Shown: positions 11,743-22,469 of the stretch, piece by piece
How positions within the stretch are numbered: position 1 is the stretch's first letter
Layout: every line of letters starts with the position of its first letter
NCBI RefSeq assembly: GCF_001642475.1
Contig: NW_019173936.1
Span: 372,001-436,000, forward strand
DNA from: Fonsecaea monophora
Taxonomy: Eukaryota > Ascomycota > Eurotiomycetes > Chaetothyriales > Herpotrichiellaceae
Length of the DNA: 64,000 nucleotides
Direction of reading: 5' to 3'
Translations under genes and position numbers: made by a program
Notes under the pieces: model-generated
Database searches by the model: none
Seen by the model: only the letters and a program-made list of their open reading frames with translations
Told to the model about the DNA's origin: nothing

Positions 11743-13725
11743 ATGCCAGGAGTTTACCGTCACGTCAATGGAGAAGCCAACGGCCACTGCAACGGCGTGG
11801 GTTCAGATGGCGATTTGAATGGCCACACATATCCATCTAGGCCCGTCGTCATTGCCGGATGCTCAGGCGGTATGTTTACGGACGAATCTACGATGAATGT
11901 TTGTTGACATCCCATTTTCTAAGGAACGGTCGACCGAGCTCGTGCTCTCTTGGACCTTTCTCAGATCCCTGAGATTGACGTTATCACGGGGGATTGGATG
12001 TCCGAGGCTGATATGACGGTCAATGGACTGAAGAGATGGCAGCTCAAGAAGACGCTCCAGAATGTGAACGCCCTCGGACAGTCTCGCGAGGGCTATCATT
12101 CCAACTTTCTCACCAAGATTGAGCCAGCCTTGAAGTATCTGGCGCAAAACGGGACCAAGGTCGTCTGTAACGCGGGCGGCAGCAACCCTCACGGCCTGGC
12201 CGAAGCATTAAAGGAGAGGATACAGCACCACGGCTTAGATCTGAAGGTTGGCTGGATCGAGGGTGACGATGTGAGCGAGGCTGTTCTCGATTTGGTTCAC
12301 TCGAAAACGGCCAAGTTGACCAACATTACCACGGGCAGAGACATTGAGGAGTGGATGTTTGACCCCATTAGCGCTCAGTGCTATCTGGGAGCGTTTGGAG
12401 TGGCCCGTGCCCTGAAGGACTGTGACATTGTCATCTGTGGAAGAGTGGCCGACTCCTCTCCCTGCATCGGAGCAGCCATGTGGTGGCACAACTGGACCCG
12501 GGACAATATCCAAGAGCTTGCCTCGAGTCTTGTTGCAGGCCACTTGATTGAGTGCAGTACCTATGTCACTGGTGGCTGCTATTCGGGCTTCAAAAAATGG
12601 AAGGGCACCGCTGTCGACCTGGGGTTTCCGATTGCTCACATCGATCACAAAGGTGGCATCGAAATAACAATGGAACCTGGGAGAGACGGAGAAGTGTCGA
12701 TCGACACGGTCAGCTCCCAACTCTTGTACGAGATTCAAGGTCCTCTGTACTATAACTCGTCGGTGGTCGCCAACCTGGAGAACATGCAATTGGAGCAGGT
12801 TGGTCCAAACAGAGTGCGTGTCACCGGGATTGAAGGGTTACCGCCGCCACCGACAACCAAAGCAGGCATCACAGCGTTTGGCGGGTACCGAGCCGAATAC
12901 CATGTATACCTGACCGGCCTCGATATCGCTGAAAAAGCCGAGATGGTGAAGCAGCAAACCCTAGCAGCAATGGGACCCGCCGTGCAGAAGCAATTCTCTC
13001 TCCTGAAATTCCAGGTCATCGGCGAGCCAAACCCCAACGCTCGAACACAAGATGCCGCCACAGTCGACATGCGTATATTCGCCCAGAGTCAGGATGAAAG
13101 CCTGCTTGGTCCGGACAAGTTTTTGACCTGGTGTAAAATGAACATCCTCCAAGGATGTCCGGGTTTGACACCAACAAACGATCCTCGGCAAGGCACAGCC
13201 AAGCCGTACTACGAATATTGGGTCACTCTTATCGACCAAGCACTGGTCAAAGAAATGGTCCATTTACCAGACGGCACCGTTGTTGACATTCCAGCTCCAG
13301 ATTTCACTCGATCATACCCTGTACAGCAAAAGTCTTATGATACAGCAGATCCCTTACCAGCTGACCACTGGGGTCCGACTCTCCGGGCGCCTCTCGGACG
13401 CGTCGTTCTCGGACGTTCAGGAGACAAGTCATCCGACGCCAACTTGGGTCTCTTTGTTCGGCACCAAGACGAATGGGACTGGCTTCGGTCGACATTCTCA
13501 GTCGCAAAGCTGGTGGAGCTCCTCGCCGACGACTACAAAGGCAAGCCAATTGATAGGTTCGAGATCGCCGGCCTGAAGGCTGTTCACTTTCTGCTACGGG
13601 ATCATTTGGATCGGGGTTACAATGCTGGAGCTGGACTGGATTGCCTCGGAAAAAACCTGGTGGAGTACATTCGCGCCAAACAAATAGACATACCCGCTGC
13701 TTTCCTGGAGCGGGCAGATATATAG
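11743..13725 (+). CDS. DUF1446 / AtuA-like acyclic terpene utilisation family protein
   Basis: Two exons (11743-11869 and 11924-13725), about 640 residues. The N-terminus is a short Gly/Asn-rich leader, then VVIAGCSGGTVDRARALLD and IDVITGDWMSEADM, which begin the DUF1446 domain. Later blocks include VVCNAGGSNPHGLAEAL, CYLGAFGVARAL and GRVADSSPCIGAAMWWHNW, all typical of the family. The C-terminal 150 residues (LGRVVLGRSGDKSSDANLGLF, FLLRDHLDRGYN) match the small AtuA-like ferredoxin-fold extension. In Pseudomonas the family member AtuA belongs to the acyclic terpene utilisation cluster; its biochemical role is not defined. No signal peptide or membrane segment, so probably cytosolic. It lies between the two BVMO genes, with only the bZIP gene between it and BVMO 1. 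Confidence 0.85.
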
Positions 13726-14145
13726 TACACATGGATAGACGCATTGCTTGTTCGCTGTTAAATAGCCTTGTAGATCTCCAAACCACCTTTTCAGACCATA
13801 GATGAATGATATCCCCTCAGAAAAAAGCATCCGAGAAACGTGCACGCGTACAACTCTACTGCCCCCTATTGAGATCAGAATCATATCATGATTCGAACTT
13901 GTAAAACAGTAACTTCAAGACACTTGATATCACGAGATTTTACAAAGGCGGCCATCCAGAGGATTATCTCGTGATCTCGATATGAATGCAAAGTTTGTCG
14001 TTTGTCGTTCTCTACGATCGGTGAGTTATACAGCGGTCTTGTCGGCTGACGGATCAAATATCAGGGGCCTCTCACCTTCTGCAATTCTCTAGACTGGAAA
14101 CCTCTGATAAACTCGATCTATCTGTCTCAAGATTATGCCCTCAGT
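13726..14145. other. Intergenic spacer upstream of BVMO 2
   Basis: 420 bp, no gene recognised. It holds the promoter and leader of BVMO 2, including a 5-codon upstream frame at 14135-14149 whose TGA overlaps the main ATG. Confidence 0.6.
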
Positions 14146-14149
14146 ATGA
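14135..14149 (+). promoter_or_regulatory. Minimal uORF overlapping the BVMO 2 start
   Basis: ATG CCC TCA GTA TGA; its stop shares the ATGA tetranucleotide with the main start at 14146. This layout can reduce or couple translation by reinitiation. The effect is inferred, and it requires that the transcript start upstream of 14135. Confidence 0.4.
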
Positions 14150-16038
14150 AATCAACTCTTGACAACACCTCAAAGACGCTCGACGCAGACAAAACCATGG
14201 CGAACGGCGAACCCAATGGAGTTCATTCAGAGCCCAATGGGGTCGTAAATGGCGAAGTCCAGCATTGCGACATCGTGATCGTGGGTGCCGGTTTCAGTGG
14301 CATGTACGGACTTCATCGGCTGCGCAAACTGGGCTACAAGGTCAAGGCGTTCGAAATGGGAGGCGACTTTGGCGGCGTGTGGTACTGGAATCGCTATCCA
14401 GGAGCCCGTGTTGATTCGGAATGGCCATACTACCAACTCAGTCTTCCCGAAGTCTGGAAGGATTGGAATTTCACCGAACGCTTTCCCAGCCACACTGAGA
14501 TCCGCAACTATTTCGCCCACGTCGACAAGGTGCTGGATATCCGCAAGGACGTGGTGTTCAACGCGAGGGTGAACTCTTGTACCTGGGACGACAAGGAGCG
14601 TCGGTGGACTGTCAAAACCGAGGCCGGCCACACGACTGTGTGCAAATACCTCTTCCTCTGTACAGGGCTCCTCCATCGCCGACACTATCCCGAGTTTCCA
14701 GGTTTCGACCAATACAAGGGAGAAGTGCACCATTCCGGATTCTGGCCAGAGGACCTAGACGTGACTGGGAAGAGGGTAGTCGTGGTCGGTGCCGGGGCGA
14801 CGAGCATCCAGATTGTGCAAGAGTTGACCAAGAAAGCAAGTCATCTATCGATGTTGATGCGGCGTCCCAGCCTGTGCCTGCCCATCCGGAACCGCCCTAT
14901 CAGCGAGGCAGAGCAGGACGGCATGAAGCCTTACTACGACGTGCTCTTCAAGGCCGGCCGGAAATCTGCGGGCGGCTTACCCAGGGGGCCTCCCGATGCC
15001 TCAATCTTCGATGTCTCGGACGCCGAACGAGAGCAATACTACGAAGAGCTCTGGAAGTGTGGGTCCTTTTCCTTTGGAGCTTCCAATTACAAAGAGATAT
15101 ATTTCGACCAGAAAGCAAATCGCATTGCGTACGACTTTTGGGCCAAAAAAACACGGGCTCGCATGTCGAACCCGGTAAAGAGGGACTTGATGGCCCCTCT
15201 GGAGCCTCCCTATCCCATTCTGACCAAGCGATGCCCCTTGGAGATCGACTATTACGAAATGCTGGATCAGGACCATGTCGACATTGTGGATCTAAACACC
15301 AATCCTATCAAAACGTTTACTCCTACAGGAATTGCTTTTGCCGATGGGACTAAGAAAGATTTTGACATCGTCATCCTGGCCACGGGCTTTGAGAGCTTCA
15401 CTGGCTCGTAAGTTCTCTTCTTCGGTGAGGCATGCTCTTCTTTCAGCTGACTGGATCCTAGTGTTTCAAACATGGGCTTGTGTGACAAACACGGGGTGGA
15501 TATTAAAAACATATGGTCCAAGGATGGAATCAATACGTATCTAGGCATGATGGTCCGTGGTTTCCCCAACTGCTTTATGGTCTACAGTCCACAAGGTAAG
15601 TGCGACACTCAGTTCCTCCTCAATTCCGGTACTCTGTCCTGATCCTCGGATGCTTACAGCCCCGACTGCGCTTTCCAATGGGCCGACAATCCTAGAATGC
15701 CAGGTGGACTGGGTGGTCGATGCCATTGACAAACTAGAGAAGGAAGGTATCGAAACGATAGAGCCGACGCAGGAAGCACAGGATGCGTGGGGACAAATGA
15801 TTCACGACATGAGCATGAAGACATTGTTCCCCTTGACGAATTCCTGGTGGACAGGTGGCAACAGTAAGTTTTGGGACTTTCTCGTCCATCCCTTTGACGC
15901 CAGTCCTAACTTTTTTTTCACTTAGTCCCTGGGAAAAAGATCCAAATGCTCACCTACACGAATGGCATTGCTCAGTACGAACCACAATGTCGGGAGACGT
16001 TCGATGGTTGGAAAGGATTTGAAATCGTCAAGGCATAA
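14146..16038 (+). CDS. FAD-dependent Baeyer-Villiger-type monooxygenase 2
   Basis: Four exons; the first carries about 420 residues to LATGFESFTGS. FAD motif IVGAGFSGMYG, then GGVWYWNRYPGARVDSE. The BVMO fingerprint appears as YKGEVHHSGFWP, with Tyr in place of the first Phe. NADPH motif VVGAGATSIQI. Later exons give SNMGLCDKHGVDIKNIW, then MVRGFPNCFMVYSPQAP, then TNSWWTGGNIPGKK, the usual C-terminal block of cyclohexanone-monooxygenase-type fungal BVMOs. An internal Met at 14197 (MANGEP) could be the real start because the first 17 residues are unconserved in character. It shares only motif-level similarity with BVMO 1, so the pair is not a recent tandem duplicate. Converts ketones to esters or lactones (family knowledge). 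Confidence 0.88.
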
Positions 16039-16516
16039 ATGATATTCAGACTATACGACCCAGGATAGCATAGAAAATATTACATGCCGCTTCCAAGCGA
16101 GATGATAGGATTTACAGTTGTATCTACAAGCAGTTGATATGCACCTCCATCTAGACAGCTCCAAAGCATAGAAGCCATACGCCACTTCAATACACCAACC
16201 GTGCAGTACATGGGGAAACTCTGTGCTTCTGTCGTTCCATGAGCAGACCCCGTGGCACAACAGACGTGGTCTGACATTCTGAACGGATCACACCGTGTCG
16301 TTTCGATGGAAGTCTCCCATTTTGCCCGGTCGTATGCCATCGTCCCCCACGGGATAGGCATGTCGTTTCGGTCGAGTCGTTCGTTTTGACGGTCGCCAAC
16401 TATTGAACGGCGTCACTTCATGTCTCTAACCAGTATTAATGGGAGAAAGGGTCTGAGGCTGACCTGCTTTTGTTCAATCCAAGTGTCGTCAAAGCGGGGT
16501 CTCGCATTTTCAAACA
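16039..16516. other. Intergenic spacer upstream of P450 1
   Basis: 478 bp, no gene recognised. TCGAGTCGT at 16372-16380 is a one-base variant of the ACGAGTCGT palindrome seen in other spacers. Confidence 0.5.
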
Positions 16517-18497
16517 ATGGCCGTCATGTCTGCATTCTCGCAAACCATAGCGCTCTCGCGTCAAGTGCCGCTCTATCTATTCGGCTTCATCATTGCCATC
16601 ATCATATACAGTCTATCTCGTATTCTCCGTCGTTCTGCACAACGCGTACCAGACGCACCATGGCTGCGAATATCAAATCTACCTGGGAAGGCGGGCGAAC
16701 TAGAGGATGCCCGGCTTTATGTCAAGAACGGGCACGAGGTCATCTGCCTGGGATACGAGAAGGTGAGATTCAGACCGAACTCGACAGCGATCATGGGGCA
16801 AAGCTGATCCACGGCATCACTTTTAGTACACCAAGAAAGGCCAGAATTGGCTCATGAGAACCCCCGAGGGATTTCAGTTTGTCTACCATCCGAGATACAT
16901 CGAGGAGGTTCGCTCAGCCAAAGACACGGAGCTGTGGAACTTGCCAGCCAACAACGAATTGGTGCAAACGCGTTATACAATGCACAAGAACTTGGAATAC
17001 GATCAATATCACTTCAACGTCGTCAGCAAACAATTGACTCAGAGCCTGGGTACGTTGCTCCGACTCATCTCTTCAAGATGGACTAACCCCAAGTGACACA
17101 GGGCCTGGGCTTCCTGCCATCGTCGACGAATGTTTCGGGGCATTCCACGACTTGATAGGGGAACCAAAGGGTATTTTGTTCCCCCATATTCTGTGCCATC
17201 GAATAGGATACAGGCCTAACCTTTTTGAACAGAATGGAAATCAATGGTCATGTTCCCCGTCTCTTTCAACATCGTGACTCGAACGGCAAACCGCCTTTTG
17301 TTCGGCGCAGATCTCGCCAGGAACAAGGAGTTTTTGAAACTCGCCATCGAATACAGCGACACGTTCTTTGCTGGTGCCAACATGATCCGCCATTATCCGC
17401 CGTGGACGAAACGCCTGGCCTTATACCTCAAGACGGGCATGTACTCGCAACAGACGCAGGCGAGGAAACATCTCTATCCTCTGCTACGGTCTCGTATCGC
17501 AGCAATGGAGAAGGCAAAAAGAGAAGGCACGTATGAAGAGTTTGAACGGACAAAGCCAGCCGATACTGGTGAGTTTTTATTATGCCACCTGAATGTCGAG
17601 GGCGGACAAGTATATTGACGATTCGAACAGTCCAGTGGGTTCTCGACATCACGCCTCCGGAAAGGCTGCACGACCTCAACGATATCATGATGAGACTCGT
17701 TCACATCCTCACCGCGGCGGTGCATACCAGCAGTGTCACCTACCTCAATGCACTCTACGACCTCGCCCAGCATCCCGAGGTTCACGACGAACTCCGTGAA
17801 GAGATCAACAATGTGTTCGCCTCCGAGGATGGCGTGTGGAAGAAGCAGGGTCTGACCAAAGCAATGAAACTGGACAGCTTCATCAAGGAGAGTGCAAGGT
17901 TTCATCCCTTCCAAGCGGGTACGATTGCCGGTGTAACTCCAGGGGTGATAGTAGTATCGAAACTAATCTCCAATACAGGCACGATGGATCGAATCGCAAT
18001 GAAGGACTATACACTCAGCGACGGCACCGTCGTCCCTAAAGGAACATACATGATTACTCCGTCGTCGGCGGCCAACGTCGATACGGAAATCTGGGGTCCT
18101 GACGCCCTGGAATTCGATCCGTGGAGATTCCAGAAGAGGCGGCTCGAGAAAGGCCAGGAGACGCTGCACTCCATGGTCCAAACGACACCTCAATTTACCT
18201 ATTTCGGGTATGACATACATACAATTGGACATTGTGTAAAGAACTTAGTTCTTAGCTGACATTTTGCGACACAGTCACGGCAGACACGCGTGTCCAGGTC
18301 GATTTTTCGCCGTCAACGAGATCAAGGTGCTACTGATTTACACCCTGACGCACTACGACATCAAGTTTCCGGACAATAGTCCAAAGCCAGAGCTGATGTG
18401 GTTCTCTGGCAAGTCTATGCCCGATATGACAGCCGAGATTATGTGGAAGTGGAGAGAGAACGTCTCTGTTCCTTGGAATGATGTTGCTGGAGCATGA
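16517..18497 (+). CDS. Cytochrome P450 monooxygenase 1 (ent-kaurene-oxidase-like I-helix)
   Basis: N-terminal ER anchor at about residues 17-35 (VPLYLFGFIIAIIIYSL). Exons start at 16517, 16827, 17102 and 17233, with further introns at about 17571, 17920 and 18208. The I-helix reads ILTAAVHTSS rather than AGxDT; AxHTT-type helices are typical of fungal ent-kaurene-oxidase-like P450s (family knowledge). The K-helix ExxR is ESAR in FIKESARFHPF. The PERF-like region is FDPWRF, and the haem loop is FGHGRHACPGRF with the Cys ligand. It needs a P450 reductase and O2 and acts at the ER face. It sits between BVMO 2 and an NmrA-like gene on the same strand; a hydroxylation feeding the ketone pathway is inferred. 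Confidence 0.9.
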
Positions 18498-18890
18498 ATT
18501 GTTGCCATCGCGGGATTGTGATGGAATTGAGAAACCTAAAAGACTTTTACTCGTCGAATAATTGTATATTTTCTTGATGGTAAACTTGTAGACCCTTCCG
18601 AGAACGAAGATTTCTTTTTTTTTTTTTTTTCCCTGGTTCGAGCCTTACAGAGTCTCTGACATAGCCTTCTGTAGATTTACTAGCACGAACACGAAGTTAA
18701 ACAGAGAGCTGGTAAACTGAAATCAATAATTTCTTGGTCCACAAGCACGAGTTCCAGACCAGTCGTTACCTACGACATGGGGGAGGCTGTGGTGCATCTT
18801 GGAATTTATACACCTGTTCAAATGCGACTAGAGGAGTTTCAAGTTTCTCAACCTCTCCGATCAACCCGACAAAATCTAGAACAATTGAAA
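18498..18890. other. Intergenic spacer with poly-T tract
   Basis: 393 bp. It contains a long T run from about 18612. An in-frame ATG at 18777 could extend the next gene by 38 residues, but the extension looks unrelated to the family fold. Confidence 0.5.
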
Positions 18891-20078
18891 ATGCTCAATG
18901 TTGTGCTCGCAGGGGGACGAGGAGGCAAGTCGTCCCTGTCAATTTCTGAAGCTATTGCTCACATACATGTCCTACTAACAGATATGTTCAGGTGTGGGAA
19001 AGGAAATATCAGACGCTCTGCTGGAGAGAGGAAACGCCAGGGTCACCGTCTTCACGAGGAAATCGGCTCACAAAACAGGTGGCCGGGCATCCGAGAATGA
19101 TGATGATGACCAAGGCAATGGCCCCAATTATAGGGTCGTAGAGGTGGACTACCTCGACACGGACGAATTGGTGCTCAACCTGAAAGGCGTCGACGTTGTC
19201 TTGAGCTTTGTGCTCGACTATGAGAACCGAGTGCAAAAGGCTCTTATCAACGCATGCGTGTTGGCCAAGGTCAAGAGATTTGCGCCCAGCGAGTGGGTCT
19301 GGTAAAGGTTCCTTCCTGAGAATGTATCGCGTACACAGAGCATTCTTTGGCTAAGAAGACGTCTACAGGGGAAACTACTCTGGCATCGAGCTATTCAAGT
19401 ACAAGGACGAGATACGACAATACCTGGAGCACCTCAACGCTCAGGAAATCGTGCTCGAGTACTGTCTCTTCCAGCCCGGCATGTTCATGAACTACCTGAG
19501 CTTCCCCAAGCCGTCGGCGAAGCACCTGCACCCCTCACCGATTCCCGTCGACATTCAAAACTGCAAGGCTCTAGCGCTGGAGGACGAAGAGCCACATGTT
19601 GTCTTCACCACCGTCCAGGATCTGGCCAGAGTGGTCGCTCTCGCCGTCGAATATGAACAGCGCTGGCCGCCGGTTGGCCATATCCAGGGCTCGAGGACCA
19701 CCATCCGAGATCTCGTCAAATTGGGAGAGAAAATCCGAGGTACGCAAAGAGGCCGTTTGCGCGCTCTGCTCTGCTCTGCTCTCTGCTCTGCAGAGAGACG
19801 TACTGACAACGACGCTAGGAAAACCCTTCCAAACATACTCAATTCCTCGGGAGGACGTCGAGCTCGGCAAGCTGGAAAGTCCCTGGATCCCTCGCATCAT
19901 TCATTCCTCGATACCGCCGGAAAAGGTCGAAGAAATGAGCAGACAATTAGCCACTAATTGGCTTTTAGCTGCCTCTCGAGGCTGTGTCGACATGTCGCCA
20001 ACCTGGAACCGTCTCCTACCAGAGTTCAAACCAACTACGGTCGAGGAGTTTCTCAGAGAGCATTTTTCGGCTGATTGA
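18891..20078 (+). CDS. NmrA-like / isoflavone-reductase-like NAD(P)-binding protein
   Basis: Start at 18891 puts the Rossmann strand first (MLNVVLAGG). The first intron uses a GC donor (GCAAGT), and splicing restores the dinucleotide motif GGRGGVGK. Further introns follow PSEWVW (then GNYSGIELFKYK) and KIRG (then KPFQTYSIP). Other NmrA/PCBER-family traits are FTRKS in the adenosine-phosphate position, GVDVVLSFV, the APSEW element, and the ELFKYKDEIRQYL helix supplying the family Lys. About 330 residues, soluble. Such proteins are reductases of phenolic substrates or redox-sensing regulators (family knowledge), and the sequence does not decide which. It is convergent with the ALDH gene, 61 bp apart. 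Confidence 0.82.
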
Positions 20079-20139
20079 AAAGAGGGAAACGCGAGTTGGA
20101 CAAAGGTTGCACCGTTCTACATGTTTAGGCACTTCAACT

Positions 20140-21678
20140 TTACATTGCTATGTACATTGTTTTCAGCTGTGTCCAGTCGTCCACGGCGGTTTTTCCAAGC
20201 TCCCTCCCTTCTCCGCTTTGCTTCACTCCGCCGAAAGGCATGTCGTGGGTCATCATAGGGCTGGTACAGTTGATCCCGACGGTTCCAGACTCAAATGCCC
20301 TCCCAACCCTCAACGCGCGCGATATGTCCTTTGTATAGACGCTCGCATAAAGGCCGAACTCGCTATCGTTGGCTCGTCTGATGACGTCTTCTTCGGTTTC
20401 AAAGCTCTTCACGCAGGCGACCGGCCCAAATATCTCTTCTCTCATCACCCGGCTTTGTTCGTCGGGTTCGTATATGATGGTCGGCTCAACGAAAAACCCT
20501 CGTTGACCTTCCCTTTTGCCTCCGGCTATGATTCCATACCCTGACTGCTCGGCTTCTTTGATGTAGGACAAGATTGACTCGAACTGAGACCGAGTAGCTT
20601 GTGGACCTCTCCGTGTTCCCGAGACTCTAGGATCGTTGCCCGAGGATGGATTCGCTCCGAGGTCTTTTAACGATTGAACAAATTTCTGACAGAAAGCTTC
20701 AATTACTGTCTTTGCAACGTAGACACGAGTACTGGCTATACAGGCCTGTCCCGAGTTGAGGAGAATCGACTTGGCCGCCGCTTCGGCGGCTTTATCCAAG
20801 TCAGCGTCCTCAAAAATGACCAGGGGGCTCTTCCCTCCCAGTTCTAGGGTGACCTTTTTGAGATTGGATTTGGCGGCCGCTTCCTTGATCGCCTTTCCTG
20901 TTCGGACGGAGCCTGTAAAAGAGATTTTGCGGATCTTCATGTGCGACGCCAATGCGGCTCCACAAGGTGTGCCAAAGCCACTCAGAACGTTGAGAACTCC
21001 GGGAGGGAACCCTGCAGCCCGTGCAAGACTGGCGACGTAGAGGCTCGTGAGTGGCGCCTTTTCGGATGACTTGACCACCAAGGTATTGCCGGCAATTAGT
21101 GCAGGTGCCATTTTGAACATCAGCATCGTCACTGGAGCATTCCACGGGGTGATGGCAGCGCAAACGCCATATGGTTCTCTGAGAGTTAGGTTCAGAAATC
21201 CAGGGGTCTGGGTCGACGACGTCCCCTGAACATCCGTGGCTTTGCCAGCCATGTATCTCAAGAACCTCGCTGAGGCGAGACCCTCGGCTTTATTCCCATA
21301 TTCAGCACTAGAAATGCGGGCGGCTACGCAGCAGAAGAGGGTTTACTTACTATAAGTCCCCACTGGTCGGCCCATGCTCGATGCTTCGATGAGAGCGAGC
21401 TTGGAATTGCTCTGTTCCACCAGGTCCGCGAGCTTGTAGAAATACGCCGCGCGTTGAAAGCCGCCCAGTGCCGACCATGCTGGGAATGCCACCTCAGCTG
21501 CACTCACGGCGAGGTCCACGTCCGCCGCCGACGCCTCGGAGACATGTTGGAAGACCTCCTCGGTCGCTGGGTTGATGACGGGGAAAGTTTTGCCGTCCTT
21601 TGCCTCGACAAACTCGTTATTGATGAAGAGGCGGGTTTCGACGTCCCCCACGCTGGGAACCTCTGGATCAGATACCAT
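20140..21678 (-). CDS. Aldehyde dehydrogenase (NAD(P)+-dependent)
   Basis: Two exons; the first ends in TYSN (donor GTAAAC) and the second resumes AEYGNKAEGLASARF. About 500 residues, the normal ALDH length. Motifs in order: TPWNAPV, FTGSVRTGKAI, the catalytic Glu in LELGGKSP, the catalytic Cys in NSGQACIAS, EEIFGPVACV, and PFGGVKQSGEGRELG. It oxidises an aldehyde to a carboxylic acid; cytosolic, no targeting signal seen. It is divergent from the aldo-keto reductase gene across 0.8 kb. It fits as the step removing aldehydes formed by the ADH, SDR or a lactone-derived hydroxy acid, but the substrate is not shown. Confidence 0.93.
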
Positions 21679-22469
21679 GATGTGCGTGGCGGTCCTGGGT
21701 TAGTTGTGACGAGAGTCAGAATATGACGCTGAGCAGTGACTGTGCGGGCTGTGAGCAAGTCATTCTTTCTTGAACCTAGCATCATCTGAATTTTTCAGTT
21801 TCTCTTTAGGCTACATAAAACCTGTACTGCAACATCCAGGTTGGCAGGTGAAAATGGTGTCGTTCTTCGCGACATCGTTGACCCCACAGTCTCCAGCTTT
21901 GGCCAGGATTCGACTCCTTGACTCGCTTATCTAATCAAGGCCCAGCTCGCGTACCTCCCTAGTGACTAGCTTTATGTGGAAGGTAACATTGGCCACTATA
22001 CCCAGAAGGTTATACGAGAGAGCTATGCGATCACGTGGGTGGTGGATTCTTCTGAGCCACGTGTGAGCGTAATCTATGAGTAGCTTAGCCAACGTAGTAG
22101 GCCCCAGCCTACTTCTGGCTAGGCTACTTCAATGGAGGAGTTGAATCACGACTCGAATCCCATCTCTAAGAACCCATCGAGTCGGGGTTGGATTTGGAGT
22201 GAGGCTCGTGCTGGTCCTCTTGTCTATAGCTGCCGTCGATGCTTGACGAGGGTACCATCGCCGACGCTCCTCCTCGTAGCCATTCGGGGCCCTTAATGAT
22301 GCTCAACAACTAACGTGTCCAAGATACGAGTCGTTGGTCACGATATCCCCCGCAAAAGCCACCCCCAGAATACTCCTAAAAAATTTAATTTACACACACC
22401 GTCAAACTCATGAATCCAAGGCAATCAAAGTACTAGAATCATTACCCTCTCCTAAGTATTGCAGCAAAG
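21679..22469. promoter_or_regulatory. Divergent promoter between ALDH and aldo-keto reductase
   Basis: 791 bp with no gene. CACGTG at 22034-22039 and ACGAGTCGT at 22326-22334 are visible. An imperfect inverted repeat, GTAGCTTAGCC near 22080 with GGCTAGGCTAC near 22118, may be a mobile-element remnant or hairpin. Confidence 0.45.

Noticed and set aside
18777..18890. N-terminal extension of the NmrA-like protein
   Set aside because: In frame, but the extension precedes the Rossmann strand without any targeting or domain feature; the ATG at 18891 fits the family better.
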